Shown here in pieces: positions 11,780-22,076 of a DNA stretch of 64,000 nucleotides. The notes below the pieces were generated by a model, which was not told the DNA's origin, ran no database searches, and saw only the letters and a program-made list of their open reading frames with translations. Numbering within the stretch: position 1 is the first letter of the stretch; every line of letters begins with the position of its first letter. The DNA comes from Propioniferax innocua. Lineage in GTDB: Bacteria; Actinomycetota; Actinomycetes; Propionibacteriales; Propionibacteriaceae. Where the stretch lies: positions 992,001-1,056,000 of the forward strand of contig NZ_VFOR01000001.1 of NCBI RefSeq assembly GCF_006716235.1, written 5' to 3'. The position numbers and the translations under genes were made by a program.

Positions 11780-13315
11780 TCTGGTCCGGTACATGGTGAC
11801 GCCGGCTTTCCTGCAGGCCTCGATCGTCTCCTCATCACGGATCGAGCCACCCGGCTGCACAATGGCACGCACCCCGGCGTCGATGAGGATCTGGGGGCCA
11901 TCGGCGAAGGGGAAGAAGGCGTCGGAAGCCGCCACCGCGCCCTGGGCACGGCCATCGGAACGCTCCACCGCGAGACGGCAGGAGTCGACGCGGTTCACCT
12001 GGCCCATGCCGATGCCCACCGCGGCACCGCCGTTGGCCAACAGGATCGCGTTGGACTTCACCGCGCGGCAGGCACGCCATGCGAAGGCGAGATCGGCGAG
12101 GGTCTCGGCATCGGCCGCCTCACCGGCCAGGAGTTCCCATGTGGCCGGGTCGTCCCCGTCGGCCTGGAAGTGGTCGGCCTCCTGCACCAGGACGCCACCG
12201 GAAATCGGCTTGAGCTCGGTGGCCGGCCCCTCGGCGCGGTTCATGTCGGCCACCAGGATGCGGATGTTCTTCTTGCGCTGGAGGATCTCCAGTGCCTCGG
12301 CTTGATAGGAGGGCGCGACGATCACTTCGGTGAACACCTCGGCCACCTGCTCGGCCATGGCTGCGGTGACCTCACGGTTGGCGGCGATGACGCCACCGAA
12401 CGCCGAGGTCGAGTCGCAGGCGTGGGCCTTCGCGTGAGCGTCGGCGATGTCGGTGCCCACGGCGATACCGCAGGGGTTGGCGTGCTTGATGATCGCGACC
12501 GCGGGCTCATCGAAGTCGAGTGCTGCGCGGCGGGCGGCGTCGGTGTCGGTGTAGTTGTTGTACGACATCTCCTTGCCGTGCAACTGCTGTGCGCCGGCGA
12601 GCCCGATGGAACCGTCGACGTAGAGCGCCGCAGCCTGATGTGAGTTCTCGCCGTACCGCAGATCGGCAGCCTTGGTCCAGGTCGCTCCGGTGAACTCGCC
12701 GAAGAGCGATGCGGCGTCGTCCTCGAGCTGGCCCTGGAACCAGTCAGCCACCGCAACGTCGTAGGCCGCGGTGTGCGCGAAGGCCTGTGCGGCCAGGCGT
12801 CGACGCTGGGCGGTGGTGGTGCCACCGGCCTGCAGCGCCTCGATGGCCTCGCCGTACTGGGCGGGATCGGTCAGCACGGTGACGCTCGCATGGTTCTTCG
12901 CGGCGGCACGCACCATGGAGGGGCCTCCGATATCGATCTTCTCGATGCAGTCGTCGAAGCCCGCGCCGGATGCGACGGTCTCGGAGAACGGGTAGAGGTT
13001 GGTCACCACCATCTCGAAGGGCTTGACGCCGAGCTCGGCCAACTGCTGATCGTGGGCATCGAGAGAGCGGTTCGCCAAGATCCCGGCGTGGATGTGCGGG
13101 TGCAGCGTCTTGACGCGGCCGTCGAGACACTCAGGGAACCCGGTGACGTCCTCCACCGGGGTGACCGGCAGTCCGGCGTCGGCGAGAGTCGCCGCCGTGG
13201 AGCCGGTCGAGACGATCTCGACACCTGCCGCCACGAGAGCCTGGCCGAGTTCAACCAACCCGGTCTTGTCGTAGGTGGAGACGAGGGCGCGGGTGATGGG
13301 CGTGCGGTCCGACAT
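11759..13315 (-). CDS. purH: Bifunctional AICAR transformylase/IMP cyclohydrolase
   Basis: 518 aa; catalyses the last two steps of IMP synthesis. The N-terminal MGS-like IMP cyclohydrolase domain ([31 protein letters not shown]) is followed by the AICAR transformylase domain with [14 protein letters not shown] and the KHANPCG segment carrying catalytic Lys and His. The start at 13315 has AAGGA upstream. purN lies 71 nt upstream in the same direction. The C-terminus RTRHFFH is the family's usual Arg/His-rich end, but its coding DNA is duplicated beyond the stop. Confidence 0.97.
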   Translation of the reverse strand: MSDRTPITRALVSTYDKTGLVELGQALVAAGVEIVSTGSTAATLADAGLPVTPVEDVTGFPECLDGRVKTLHPHIHAGILANRSLDAHDQQLAELGVKPFEMVVTNLYPFSETVASGAGFDDCIEKIDIGGPSMVRAAAKNHASVTVLTDPAQYGEAIEALQAGGTTTAQRRRLAAQAFAHTAAYDVAVADWFQGQLEDDAASLFGEFTGATWTKAADLRYGENSHQAAALYVDGSIGLAGAQQLHGKEMSYNNYTDTDAARRAALDFDEPAVAIIKHANPCGIAVGTDIADAHAKAHACDSTSAFGGVIAANREVTAAMAEQVAEVFTEVIVAPSYQAEALEILQRKKNIRILVADMNRAEGPATELKPISGGVLVQEADHFQADGDDPATWELLAGEAADAETLADLAFAWRACRAVKSNAILLANGGAAVGIGMGQVNRVDSCRLAVERSDGRAQGAVAASDAFFPFADGPQILIDAGVRAIVQPGGSIRDEETIEACRKAGVTMYRTRTRHFFH

Positions 13316-13386
13316 GTTCCTTCTTTCACTTGGCCTGCTGGGCCGATCCGTGCGGGTGTTCGGTTGTGCGTTCCAGAGGCGGGCGT

Positions 13387-13956
13387 TCACGATCCCGCAA
13401 GAGTTGTGACGGTGCGCACGAGCAGTTCGCGTTCGGCCACCTTGATGCGTTCGTGCAGGGTCTCGACCGTGTCGTCGTCGGCGACGGGCACCGCGACCTG
13501 GCCGAGGATCTCTCCGGTGTCCACCCCAGCATCGATCGTGAAGACCGTGGCGCCGGTCACCTTGACGCCATGCGCAAGGGCGTCCCGCACAGCGTGCATA
13601 CCGGGGAAGCTCGGCAGCAGGGCGGGGTGGGAGTTGATGGCCCGCCCTCCGAAGCGGGCCAGGAAGGTCTCCCCCAGCAGCTTCATGAATCCGGCGCTCA
13701 CCACGAGGTCGGGCTCATGGGCCGCCACCAGTGCGGTGAGTCCGGCGTCCCACGTGGCGCGGTCGGCGCCCCGCGTCAAGGGCAGTGCGAACGTCGTGAT
13801 GCCGGCGTCACGGGCGCGGGCCAGGGCGTGGGCGTCCACGCGGTCCGAGCCGACGGCCACGATCGACGCCGGGAGTCGACCGGCCCGTTCGGCGTCCAGC
13901 AGCGCCTGGAGCAGGGAGCCGGAACCGGATGCGAGTACGACGATGCGGAAAGCCAC
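13387..13956 (-). CDS. purN: Phosphoribosylglycinamide formyltransferase
   Basis: 189 aa. Transfers the formyl group of 10-formyl-THF to GAR in purine synthesis. Motifs: [17 protein letters not shown] for phosphoribosyl binding, [29 protein letters not shown] with the catalytic Asn/His, and VDTGEILGQ with the catalytic Asp. No ACT domain, unlike PurU at 2.7 kb. Forms an operon with purH and probably with the DUF6350 gene upstream (9-nt gap). Confidence 0.96.
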   Translation of the reverse strand: MAFRIVVLASGSGSLLQALLDAERAGRLPASIVAVGSDRVDAHALARARDAGITTFALPLTRGADRATWDAGLTALVAAHEPDLVVSAGFMKLLGETFLARFGGRAINSHPALLPSFPGMHAVRDALAHGVKVTGATVFTIDAGVDTGEILGQVAVPVADDDTVETLHERIKVAERELLVRTVTTLAGS

Positions 13957-13965
13957 CCCTGCAGC

Positions 13966-15477
13966 CTACTGCTCCGGGCGCTGCACCGGGCCCAGCCGTG
14001 GATTCGTGGGTTCCTCCCCCTCTTCCACGGCCCCCTCTTCCACGGCCCCCGTAGGTTCTTCGTTGATCTGGGGATCTTCGGCATCAAGTCGATCCCAGAC
14101 TCCGGAGTCCTCGGTCTCCGAAGTGGGCGCATCGTCCTCAGCGCTCGAGTCGCCGTCACCGTCGTTCGAATCGATGTCGCCGCTCCCGGCACTCGGCCTG
14201 GTGGGGTCGCTTCCTTCCCCGGATTCGGCCTTCTGCTCGGCACGACGCATCCGCGACATGCGGACCAGCCCCCACACCAACCCGACGGTGAGACCGGAGA
14301 GGCCCATGATCGCGGGGGCGAGCACGAGCAGTTCGATGCCACGCGGGCCGAGGCCGGTGAGGTTCCCGGTGCCGAGATCACCACCGGACAACATGGCCGT
14401 GGCGACGACGAGGAGGCCCCCCAGGACGCCGGACAGACCGCCCACCACCGCCGTCTCGTCGCATCGTGCGTGCGGCAGTGAGCGCAACACCGAGATCGCT
14501 GCGACGGCACCGGCGAGGACACCCACGACCAGCCACAGCATCAAGCCCTCATGATGTGGCCCCTCCGGTGGAACGGCACCGAAGACTGGAATCGCGGGCA
14601 GGAATCCGATGTCGGTTCCCACCGGGGTCAGGACACTCTGAGCACCCAAGCGGATCCCGGCCCCCAGCACCCAGGAGACGCCCCACAGCACCAGATTGAC
14701 CCAGAAGGCCGCCTGCGTGACCCATGCGGCAGCCACTCCTGCCCCGGTGAACCCGAGCTCATCCTGGAGCGCGATGACACGCGGCCACTGCTGCACGAAT
14801 GTGGTCGCCACGGCTGCGACGCCGCCCACGAACGTGACTCCCCAGGAGCGCGCCATCGCCATGGGGACCGGCTGCGCCCACCACGGCAGCCTGTCGAGGA
14901 CGAAGACCCTGAACGGACGCATGACGCCCGGCCACGCTCCGAGCACCGAGACGCCCAACCCGTGGGCGAGCACGATGCCCAACCGCTCGGTGACGCCGGT
15001 GGCTGCCGAGATCGCCACCACGCCCATGGTGTAGGCCACGATGACCAACCCGGCGCACTTCAGGGCAAAGCGCAGCCGCTCGGGCTCGGCGGCTTCCTCT
15101 GTCTGTTCGGCCACCACCAGCGCAGCACGTCGTGTGAGAAACCACACAATCGGGATGAATGTGATCGTCACGCCCAGCGGAACGACCGTCCACAGGCTTC
15201 TGCCCACCTGAAGGCCACCACCGTGTGCCGCGATCCAGACGCGTGTCGCCATCTGCACGGCTTCGGCGAACGGCGCGGTGCGGTCGATCACCCACAGCCC
15301 CAGAGCGGGAATGGTGACCACCAGCCACGTCGTCACGACAGCCAGAACCCCCGCGGCGAAAACAGTCATCGGCCACGGGAACCGTGTCAGCACGTCGTCA
15401 TTTTCGGGCTCGTCACCGTCGCCGTGCACCTGTACCTGCAGGTGCACGCGCTCGGAACGGGTTCTTCTGGTGGTCAT
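13966..15477 (-). CDS. DUF6350 family polytopic membrane protein
   Basis: 503 aa with roughly ten hydrophobic helices and a cytosolic acidic tail (about residues 400-503) rich in Ser, Asp and Glu, including a tandem VEEGAVEEGEEP. It fits the DUF6350 family, regularly encoded directly before purN in actinobacteria and sometimes called PerM-like or cell-division-associated; no biochemical role is established. The start MTTRRTRSERVHLQV at 15477 is chosen because residues upstream look non-coding; RBS weak. Confidence 0.75.
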   Translation of the reverse strand: MTTRRTRSERVHLQVQVHGDGDEPENDDVLTRFPWPMTVFAAGVLAVVTTWLVVTIPALGLWVIDRTAPFAEAVQMATRVWIAAHGGGLQVGRSLWTVVPLGVTITFIPIVWFLTRRAALVVAEQTEEAAEPERLRFALKCAGLVIVAYTMGVVAISAATGVTERLGIVLAHGLGVSVLGAWPGVMRPFRVFVLDRLPWWAQPVPMAMARSWGVTFVGGVAAVATTFVQQWPRVIALQDELGFTGAGVAAAWVTQAAFWVNLVLWGVSWVLGAGIRLGAQSVLTPVGTDIGFLPAIPVFGAVPPEGPHHEGLMLWLVVGVLAGAVAAISVLRSLPHARCDETAVVGGLSGVLGGLLVVATAMLSGGDLGTGNLTGLGPRGIELLVLAPAIMGLSGLTVGLVWGLVRMSRMRRAEQKAESGEGSDPTRPSAGSGDIDSNDGDGDSSAEDDAPTSETEDSGVWDRLDAEDPQINEEPTGAVEEGAVEEGEEPTNPRLGPVQRPEQ

Positions 15478-15602
15478 ATCGCGCCCATCGTGGCAGAGTG
15501 AGTCAGTCGTGATCGCTTCGGACACACCGGAGCCACAGGGTTGGGCCACCACGTAAACTTGCTCAACCGATGGACGAGCGCCACGCTGGGAGGAGCAAAC
15601 GC

Positions 15603-17699
15603 GTGTCTGACGAACAGCAACCGCACCCGCGGCCACGCCGGGCTGCGGGACCATCCCCCCAGTCGCCGGATGACGAGAACTTTAACCCCGGAGGCCCCGG
15701 CTTCGGCTCGGACACGCCGGAGAGCATGCGGCCTCGTCGCGGCGTGGAGCAACCTCGTCGCGGCGTGGAGCAACCTCGTCGCGGCGTGGAGCAACCGAGC
15801 GGAGGCTCTCCCGCCCCGGGACCACACCGGCCCACCGGCCCGGGGTTCGGCTCCTCGACTCCGGGGGGAGTCGGTCATGACGCTCCACCGCCGGCGGATC
15901 AGACCGTGCTTCGAGGTGACCTGCCCAAAACAGATCGTCCCGGGGCACGGGACGACCAGACGGTCCTGCGCAGTGAACTAGGCACCAGCGGCGATCTGGG
16001 CACCAGCGGCGATTCCCCCTCCACGCCGCACCGTGGCCCCGATTTCGCGACGGGCGCAGGAGCCTCTGCAGCCGGCAGCTCGACGGCTTGGTCCAAGCCC
16101 ACCGGTGGCGGCCATTCCGGCACCCCCTCCCCCGACCTGACCGCTCCCGCCCCCAACCGTGGCGACGTCGACGCCGAAGACAAGACGATCGACGCCGCGA
16201 GCCTGGGCAAGGCCCGCGTCGACTCGGATGACCCTGAGAAGAATCCCTTCGCGCCACGCCCGGAACAGAAGGAGAAGAAGTCCTGGAAGGACCGCCTTCC
16301 CCTGGTCGGGAAATCCGAGCCCGAGGCCCCGGTCGGACGCCGCGTCGCCGAGCGCAAGCCCTGGTTCCGCGTCCCGACCCGTGCCGGGCAGAAGACCGAC
16401 AAGCGAAACATCACCGCCGCGCTGGTCACCGGAGCCGCAGTGGTCCTGACCATCGTCGTGCTCGCCAGCTTCTTCATGTGGAATGGAAAGCGGGAGACCG
16501 CCGCGTTGATGCAGTCCCCCACGCCCACTGCAAAGACGACCAATGATCCTGCGCCGCTGGTGACCGAGGGCAGTCTGATGACCGCGGACATCTCCAAGTC
16601 CCTCGACTCCGGGCAGGACTGGAACGCGACACAGACCAGCGATCAGGTGGGCGAGCAGTCCGTGGGCGTCGCCTGCGTGACCACGACCCCCAACGGGCAG
16701 CCTCTGCCCAAGGGCACCTTCCTGCGGACGCTGACCGGATCGGGCGACAAGGGCACCGCCGCACTCCACCGCGTCGACGGCTTCGGTTCGACCGATGAGG
16801 CCAAGAGCTACTTCCAGTTCCGCTCCACCGAGATCGGCGGCTGCCAGGGATCGCCGTTGCACGTGCAGGAGGGCTACGAGATCACCGGGCTCGGTGACGA
16901 GGCCGTGGCGGTGAAGCTGGTCCTGCAGGACCAGACGCCCGAGTACCACACCGTCGTCCTGGCCCGCACCGGCCAGAACGTCAACATCATCGATGTCGCG
17001 CAGAAGGACTCCTCGGTCTCCGCCGACGATGTGGCCGACGCCGCACGTCAGGTGATAAATCGCCAGTGTGGTTCAGCCGCCGGACTGTGCTCGGCTAGCG
17101 ACATGCAGGTCAAGGACTCCATGCCTCCCGCCGGTGGCGACGAGCCTGGCTTCCTCGCGGCCGGCGATATCCCGCGCATCACGCCAGGCACCGGCAACTG
17201 GGCCGGCACGGCCCTCACCAAGGAGGTCGACGTCGGTGACGGCAGCAACTGCGAGGCCGTCGACTTCGCCACCGTCTCGGGCCCCCAGAAACGCCAGCAG
17301 CGCACCTACCTGCTGCGCAACGACCCCGGCGCTCCGGCGGAGTTCGGCATCGACGAGGTCGTGCTGACCATGCCGAACACGGGCGATGCCGAAGATCTCG
17401 TCTCCGAGATCGGCGACAGCATCGACGGCTGCGAGAGTCGCCTGCTGACTGCGAAGGTGCCCCAGAAGGGCGAGGTGAAGGCCAAGGGAGCCGGCGGCAT
17501 GGAGGTCGAAGGACGCTGGTTCACCGTCACCCAGGAACTCGGCGGCAACCAGAAGTCGACCTACCGTGTCGCCGTCGTCCAGTCGGGCACCAAGGTCATC
17601 TACACCCGCATGAATCCCGAGGGCGACTTCGACCTCGAGGATGACGAGTGGGCGCGGGTCAACAAGAGGGCCGGCCAACGAGCGACGCAGAGCGGCTGA
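15603..17699 (+). CDS. Membrane-anchored protein with two similar extracellular domains, function unknown
   Basis: 698 aa. The first ~235 residues are Pro/Gly/Ser-rich and probably disordered and cytosolic; they include three RRGVEQP copies. One membrane helix follows (ITAALVTGAAVVLTIVVLAS), then two extracellular domains. The first begins at LVTEGSLMTADISKS, the second at PGFLAAGDIPRITPG; both place Cys residues and Trp in comparable positions and recall the sensor-like domains of PknH/LppH-type proteins, without a kinase. The GTG at 15603 is chosen for AGGAGC at -9. Divergent from the DUF6350 gene. Not recognised beyond this. Confidence 0.7.
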   Translation: MSDEQQPHPRPRRAAGPSPQSPDDENFNPGGPGFGSDTPESMRPRRGVEQPRRGVEQPRRGVEQPSGGSPAPGPHRPTGPGFGSSTPGGVGHDAPPPADQTVLRGDLPKTDRPGARDDQTVLRSELGTSGDLGTSGDSPSTPHRGPDFATGAGASAAGSSTAWSKPTGGGHSGTPSPDLTAPAPNRGDVDAEDKTIDAASLGKARVDSDDPEKNPFAPRPEQKEKKSWKDRLPLVGKSEPEAPVGRRVAERKPWFRVPTRAGQKTDKRNITAALVTGAAVVLTIVVLASFFMWNGKRETAALMQSPTPTAKTTNDPAPLVTEGSLMTADISKSLDSGQDWNATQTSDQVGEQSVGVACVTTTPNGQPLPKGTFLRTLTGSGDKGTAALHRVDGFGSTDEAKSYFQFRSTEIGGCQGSPLHVQEGYEITGLGDEAVAVKLVLQDQTPEYHTVVLARTGQNVNIIDVAQKDSSVSADDVADAARQVINRQCGSAAGLCSASDMQVKDSMPPAGGDEPGFLAAGDIPRITPGTGNWAGTALTKEVDVGDGSNCEAVDFATVSGPQKRQQRTYLLRNDPGAPAEFGIDEVVLTMPNTGDAEDLVSEIGDSIDGCESRLLTAKVPQKGEVKAKGAGGMEVEGRWFTVTQELGGNQKSTYRVAVVQSGTKVIYTRMNPEGDFDLEDDEWARVNKRAGQRATQSG
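15732..15794. repeat. Three perfect 21-bp tandem repeats, in frame
   Basis: The unit CCTCGTCGCGGCGTGGAGCA(A) is repeated three times without change (15732-15752, 15753-15773, 15774-15794), giving three RRGVEQP peptides in the disordered N-terminal tail. Perfect identity, including wobble bases, points to recent slippage; copy number may vary between strains. Confidence 0.9.
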
Positions 17700-17754
17700 C
17701 CCAGACCCGTTGAGAGCAACGACCGGCTGAAGACGGCAAGCGATCGATGACAGC

Positions 17755-17791
17755 AAGGACCCCGGCGCACATCATGTACGCCGGGGTCCTT
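17755..17791. terminator. Bidirectional terminator
   Basis: AAGGACCCCGGCG pairs perfectly with CGCCGGGGTCCTT across an 11-nt loop. It sits between the convergent membrane-protein gene (+) and the antitoxin-like gene (-). Confidence 0.8.
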
Positions 17792-17812
17792 CGTCATGCT
17801 GAGAGGCTCAGC

Positions 17813-17995
17813 TCACTTCTTGTCGTCTCCGATGCCGAGGCCCTTCTTGATGGCGTCGCCGCCCTTCTCCACGTGCTCGGAGTGCTTGTTGCCGGTCTTC
17901 TCGTTGACCATGTCCTGGCCCTTGTCGACGCCCTGCTGGACCTTGTCGGGGTTCTCGCCGGCGAAGTCCTTGGCCTTGTTCAGAAAGTCGTTCAT
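17813..17995 (-). CDS. Small MT0933-type antitoxin-like protein
   Basis: 60 aa, highly charged: MNDFLNKAKDFAGENPDKVQ at the start, a glycine-containing middle and KKGLGIGDDKK at the end. It resembles the short actinobacterial family named after MT0933/Rv0909, annotated as antitoxins; the similar CsbD-type stress proteins are an alternative. No adjacent toxin gene is seen: neighbours are sucD and a convergent membrane protein. RBS AAGGAG at good distance. The antitoxin label is by family name only. Confidence 0.75.
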   Translation of the reverse strand: MNDFLNKAKDFAGENPDKVQQGVDKGQDMVNEKTGNKHSEHVEKGGDAIKKGLGIGDDKK

Positions 17996-18113
17996 GGTCT
18001 CTCCTTCGTTTGACGGTCAGACGTTGGGGGTGACCAACGACACCCACGCTAGCGACCACCATCTTCCCGCTCCGACCCCCTCCCCCTTTCGCGGCTCTCA
18101 CCCACGAACCGAC

Positions 18114-18154
18114 GAGCCCCGGACCTCCTGCAGAACACAGGTGGTCCGGGGCTC
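18114..18154 (-). terminator. Terminator after sucCD
   Basis: GAGCCCCGGACC pairs with GGTCCGGGGCTC, 12 bp perfect, about 50 nt past the sucD stop on the minus strand. Confidence 0.75.
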
Positions 18155-18206
18155 GTGACGGGTCAGGAAACGCCGTTCCCGAGCGTCAGATCCGGGAGAG
18201 CAAGGC

Positions 18207-19100
18207 TCACTTGCCGAGGTTCTCCATGACCGCACGCATCAGTTCAGCGGTCTCGGTGGGCGTCTTGCCCACCTTGACGCCGGCGGCCTCGAGGGCCTCC
18301 TTCTTGGCTGCCGCGGTGCCGGAAGATCCCGAGACGATGGCGCCGGCGTGGCCCATGGTCTTGCCCTCGGGAGCGGTGAAGCCGGCCACGTAGCCCACGA
18401 CGGGCTTGGTGACGTTCTTCTCGATATAGGCGGCGGCGCGCTCCTCGGCGTCGCCGCCGATCTCGCCGATCATGACGATGGCATCGGTGTCGGGATCGTC
18501 CTGGAACGCCTCGAGGCAGTCGATGTGCGTGGTGCCGATGACCGGGTCGCCACCAATACCGATGGCGGTGGAGAAGCCGAGGTCACGGAGCTCGTACATC
18601 ATCTGGTAAGTGAGCGTGCCCGATTTCGAGACCAGACCGATACGACCGGCCTTCGGCGCGATGTCGGACGGGATGATGCCCGCGTTCGACTTCTCCGGGG
18701 AGATGATGCCGGGGCAGTTCGGGCCGATGAGACGGGTCTTGGTGCCCTTGGTGAGGGTGTAGAACTCGGCGGTGTCCTTGACCGCGATGCCCTCGGTGAT
18801 GCAGACCACCAGCGGCATCTCGGCCTCGATGGACTCCACCACGGCCGACTTGGTGAACTTTGCAGGGACGAAGATGACCGAGACGTTGGCGCCGGTCTCG
18901 GCCATGGCCTCGGCCACGGTTCCGAACACGGGGATCGAGACACCGCCGTCGAACTCGACGCTCTGGCCGGCCTTCTTCGGGTTGGTGCCACCGACCACCT
19001 GGGTGCCGGAGTTGAGCATGCGCTGGGTGTGCTTCATGCCCTCGGACCCGGTCATGCCCTGGACGATGACCTTGGAATCAGAGTTGAGGAAAATTGCCAT
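18207..19100 (-). CDS. sucD: Succinyl-CoA synthetase, alpha subunit
   Basis: 297 aa. Binds CoA and carries the phosphorylated active-site His in GHAGAIVSG near residue 250. The N-terminal [20 protein letters not shown] and the [11 protein letters not shown] segment are typical of the family. Interconverts succinyl-CoA and succinate with substrate-level ATP/GTP synthesis. Follows sucC by 14 nt in one operon; AGGAC upstream of the ATG. Confidence 0.97.
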   Translation of the reverse strand: MAIFLNSDSKVIVQGMTGSEGMKHTQRMLNSGTQVVGGTNPKKAGQSVEFDGGVSIPVFGTVAEAMAETGANVSVIFVPAKFTKSAVVESIEAEMPLVVCITEGIAVKDTAEFYTLTKGTKTRLIGPNCPGIISPEKSNAGIIPSDIAPKAGRIGLVSKSGTLTYQMMYELRDLGFSTAIGIGGDPVIGTTHIDCLEAFQDDPDTDAIVMIGEIGGDAEERAAAYIEKNVTKPVVGYVAGFTAPEGKTMGHAGAIVSGSSGTAAAKKEALEAAGVKVGKTPTETAELMRAVMENLGK

Positions 19101-19114
19101 GGTTCAACGTCCTT

Positions 19115-20293
19115 TCAGGCCTGATCAGCCAGTTCGGCAGCCCGGCGGGCCGCACCGTCCATCGTGTCGACGCGCTCGAGCCCGGGGAGGTTGGCCTCAT
19201 CGAGGATCTTACGGCCGAGATCTGCGTTGTTGCCGTCCAGACGCACGACGAGCGGCTTGGGCTCGGTGCCGTTGGCCTTGAGGATCTCGAAGGCCTTCAC
19301 GATGCCGTTGGCGACCGCGTCACAGGCGGTGATGCCACCGAACACGTTCACGAACACCGACTTCACCTGCTCGTCGCCGATGATGACATCGAGACCGTTG
19401 GCCATGACCTCGGCATTGGCGCCGCCGCCGATGTCGAGGAAGTTAGCGGGCGAGGGCTTGCCGGGGAACTCCTCACCGGCGTAGGCGACGACATCGAGCG
19501 TCGACATGACCAAGCCTGCGCCGTTGCCGATGACGCCAACGTTGCCGTCGAGCTTCACGTAGTTGAGGTCGAGCTTCTTGGCCTTGAGTTCGAGCGGATC
19601 GGTGGCGTCGATATCGACGAGCGCCTCGTGGTCGGGGTGGCGGAAACGCGCGTTGTCATCGAGGGTGACCTTGCCATCCAGCGCGATGATGTCACCCGCA
19701 CCGGTCTTGACCAGGGGGTTGACCTCGACGAGCGAGGCATCCTCGGCCGTGTACACCTCGTACAGCTTCACGAAGACGGGGGCGAGCTTGTCAGCGTCGG
19801 CGTCGTCGAAACCGGCCTTGGTGGCGATCTCGCGGGCCTTGGCCTCGTCCAGGCCGGCCACCGGGTCGATCGGCTCACGCACAAGCGCCTCGGGACGCTC
19901 GACGGCGAGCTGCTCGATCTCCACGCCGCCCTCCTTGGAGCACATGACGAGGTAGCGACGCTCGGCGCGGTCGAGCAGGATCGAGAAGTAGTACTCCTCG
20001 GCGATGTCAGCGCCTTCGGCGATCATGACCTTCTTGACAACGTGGCCCTTGATGTCCAGGCCCAAGATCTGCTCGGCCTTCTCTGCGGCCTCATCAGCGC
20101 TCTTGGCGACCTTGACCCCGCCGGCCTTGCCACGGCCGCCGGTCTTGACCTGCGCCTTGACGACGACGACCGGAGTGCCGAGATCGGCAGCGGCCTGCTT
20201 GGCTTCATCGGGGGTGGTGGCGGTGATGCCCCGGAGAACCGGCACACCGTGCGACTCGAATACGTCGCGCGCCTGGTATTCGTAGAGATCCAC
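19115..20293 (-). CDS. sucC: Succinyl-CoA synthetase, beta subunit
   Basis: 392 aa ATP-grasp subunit; partner of SucD. Motifs: [19 protein letters not shown] at the N-terminus, [18 protein letters not shown] for nucleotide binding, [20 protein letters not shown] and [12 protein letters not shown]. The start is the GTG at 20293 (VDLYEYQ), preceded by GGAG; the frame upstream to 20761 is open but lacks family similarity. First gene of the sucCD operon. Confidence 0.96.
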   Translation of the reverse strand: MDLYEYQARDVFESHGVPVLRGITATTPDEAKQAAADLGTPVVVVKAQVKTGGRGKAGGVKVAKSADEAAEKAEQILGLDIKGHVVKKVMIAEGADIAEEYYFSILLDRAERRYLVMCSKEGGVEIEQLAVERPEALVREPIDPVAGLDEAKAREIATKAGFDDADADKLAPVFVKLYEVYTAEDASLVEVNPLVKTGAGDIIALDGKVTLDDNARFRHPDHEALVDIDATDPLELKAKKLDLNYVKLDGNVGVIGNGAGLVMSTLDVVAYAGEEFPGKPSPANFLDIGGGANAEVMANGLDVIIGDEQVKSVFVNVFGGITACDAVANGIVKAFEILKANGTEPKPLVVRLDGNNADLGRKILDEANLPGLERVDTMDGAARRAAELADQA

Positions 20294-20443
20294 GACGGCT
20301 CCATCCTTGTGGTGACGACATTTGTCTTTCCGCAGCCTAGCGAGCCAGGAACTTCGGCGACACACCCGGTTCGCACGTACGGAACGCTCAAACCGGAAAT
20401 CACCGCCACAGAGGCATGGCGCGTCCACATGCCCCCTTCCTAA

Positions 20444-20461
20444 TGTGGTGCGCAGACCACA
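20444..20461. promoter_or_regulatory. Possible operator: TGTGGT-N6-ACCACA palindrome
   Basis: A perfect 6+6 inverted repeat in the region shared by divergent sucC (-) and the first M23 peptidase gene (+). Size and symmetry fit a dimeric regulator, but no family could be named. The rest of the 250-bp gap shows nothing recognisable. Confidence 0.3.
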
Positions 20462-20544
20462 ACGTTCGCCCACTTCCCCACCCCTCCAAGCGCTGCGCCC
20501 CGAGCAGCACTTCACGTGAGCGAGTTCTTCTGGACGAGGACATG

Positions 20545-21852
20545 ATGCGCACTTCTGGTTCGTTCCGGCAGCCGATCGCCCTGGACGCCGACCGGACCCT
20601 GCGCCGGGACGAGATCGCCCGGCTCCGTGCGGCCCATACCTCTGCGGCCCCTGCCCAGCGCTTCCCCGCGCCCACGGCACCCGGCCGCCCCGCCACGGCG
20701 GCTGCGCCCGGACGTGGCCCTGCAGCCCCTCGCGGAGAGAACCGCGCGACTCCCCACCCACACACCGCTCCCGTCGAGGCCGATGCCGTCATCGCCGACG
20801 ATGACCCCGATGGCGTCACACCCCTGCTGCAGGTCGCGAGTCACGGCATCACTGCGCTGGGTCTGTCTCTGGTGGCGCTGTTCGCGACCGGGATGATCTT
20901 CTGGGCGAACACGGCGGCGACCACCGAAGCGATGGATCATCGCGCTTCGGGTGCCGGGCTCCCCGACACCTCGCAGGCCATCCCGGTCGAGGCCGTCAGG
21001 CCTCCTGTCGGTGCTCTGGGCAACGAGCCCGACCCCAACCCCGAGGATGAGACCACGAACGGCGAGCTCGAGGTGTTCGACAGGTCGGCCGAGGCCTCGG
21101 TCTCCGACCCGGTTCGCCAAGAACTCGACCGCGCCATCGCCGGTCGCCGCGCCCACCATCGTGACGCTCAGCTCTCCCACACCAACGACCGCGCGGTCGC
21201 GACCTCCGATGAGCGTGTGGTGGACGCCCGGGGCCGCAGGCTCGTGGACACCCAGGAAGCCACCAAACGGGAGAACGCTCGACTCGAGGAGGAGAAGCGG
21301 AAAGCCGAACAGGCCTTGGCCGAACAGCGGCGGGCAGAAGAGCAGTCTCGTCACGATGCCGCCCAGCAACGACGCGGCCCACTCCTGCCGCCACGCCCCG
21401 AAGAGCTGGCCGGGGGTCGGGCCGACGTCGATGGGAACGCCGCCACCCCAGTGGCAGCGGGCGGCTACAGCGTCAGTGCCCGTTGGGGCGCGGTCGGCTC
21501 ATGGTCGCGCTACCACACCGGCGTCGACCTCGCCGCCCCCGTCGGCACACCCCTGCGCGCAGCAGCCGACGGCGTCGTCATCCCCGCCAACGGCGGCGGC
21601 TGGGCCGGAACCCACGTCGTCATCCGCCACAGCGACGGATCCGCCACCCTCTACGCCCACATGAGCGGAGCCTCGGTCTCCCCCGGCCAAACCGTCAAAG
21701 CCGGCCAACCCATCGGCGCCGTCGGCATGACCGGCCGCACCTTCGGCCCCCACCTCCACTTCGAGCACTACCCCAACGCCAGCACCGTCGGAGACCCCTA
21801 CACCACCGACGACCCCGCCCGCTGGCTCATGGGCCTCGGCGTCAACCTCTGA
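20545..21852 (+). CDS. M23 family metallopeptidase (LytM type), copy 1
   Basis: 435 aa probable cell-wall endopeptidase. An N-terminal Pro/Ala-rich region of about 90 residues precedes a membrane helix ([20 protein letters not shown]). A coiled-coil-like stretch follows ([19 protein letters not shown]), then the M23 domain: YHTGVD holds the first zinc His and Asp, and YAHMSG and HLHFEH supply the other His residues, so the active site is complete. Start is MRTSG at 20545 (GAGGA upstream); ATG 20542 is also possible. A second copy follows at 22146 and the C-terminal DNA of the two is identical. Confidence 0.85.
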   Translation: MRTSGSFRQPIALDADRTLRRDEIARLRAAHTSAAPAQRFPAPTAPGRPATAAAPGRGPAAPRGENRATPHPHTAPVEADAVIADDDPDGVTPLLQVASHGITALGLSLVALFATGMIFWANTAATTEAMDHRASGAGLPDTSQAIPVEAVRPPVGALGNEPDPNPEDETTNGELEVFDRSAEASVSDPVRQELDRAIAGRRAHHRDAQLSHTNDRAVATSDERVVDARGRRLVDTQEATKRENARLEEEKRKAEQALAEQRRAEEQSRHDAAQQRRGPLLPPRPEELAGGRADVDGNAATPVAAGGYSVSARWGAVGSWSRYHTGVDLAAPVGTPLRAAADGVVIPANGGGWAGTHVVIRHSDGSATLYAHMSGASVSPGQTVKAGQPIGAVGMTGRTFGPHLHFEHYPNASTVGDPYTTDDPARWLMGLGVNL

Positions 21853-21864
21853 CCCGAACCACGA
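21577..21864. repeat. 288-bp identical block, copy 1
   Basis: By direct comparison this stretch is base-for-base identical to 22965-23252 (offset 1388). It covers the end of the M23 domain, the stop codon and 12 bases beyond. Upstream the two genes diverge quickly, so the identity is local and suggests gene conversion. Confidence 0.9.
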
Positions 21865-21909
21865 GCCCCGTGACCTTCGAGGGCCGAATGTCACACGAAA
21901 AGCACAAAA

Positions 21910-21925
21910 AGTGACGAAGGTCACA
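21910..21925. promoter_or_regulatory. CRP/GlxR-like site
   Basis: AGTGACGAAGGTCACA differs from the CRP/GlxR consensus TGTGA-N6-TCACA at the first base only. It lies 221 bp before the second M23 peptidase gene. The right half also pairs with GTGACCTTCG at 21870-21879, an alternative hairpin reading. Confidence 0.45.
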
Positions 21926-21963
21926 TCGCGAGAGGGGGTGGCCGAGCCATCCCGCCCCCTGCA

Positions 21964-21987
21964 GGCATCAGGGAGAACCCTGATGCC
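21964..21987. terminator. Hairpin, possible terminator of M23 copy 1
   Basis: GGCATCAGGG-AGAA-CCCTGATGCC: a 10-bp perfect stem with a four-base loop, 112 bp after the stop of copy 1 and 159 bp before copy 2. No T-run follows. It could equally be part of the leader of copy 2. Confidence 0.45.
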
Positions 21988-22059
21988 CGTGGGGTTTCCC
22001 CCGCTCCACACGCACGTGACTCCACAACCCTGCCGAGCGTCACGGAGATTTGAGGTCGG

Positions 22060-22076
22060 GTTACCAATCCGTTACC
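22060..22076. promoter_or_regulatory. MtrA-box-like direct repeat
   Basis: GTTACC-N5-GTTACC, two perfect hexamers at an 11-bp period (GGTAAC repeats on the other strand), 70 bp before the second M23 peptidase start. The response regulator MtrA of actinobacteria binds GTAAC-type direct repeats in front of peptidoglycan hydrolase genes; the match is by eye. Confidence 0.5.

Noticed and set aside
17808-18101. Arg-rich 97-codon frame overlapping the antitoxin-like gene
   Set aside because: Shadow frame: the 60-aa frame has a proper RBS and family-like sequence.
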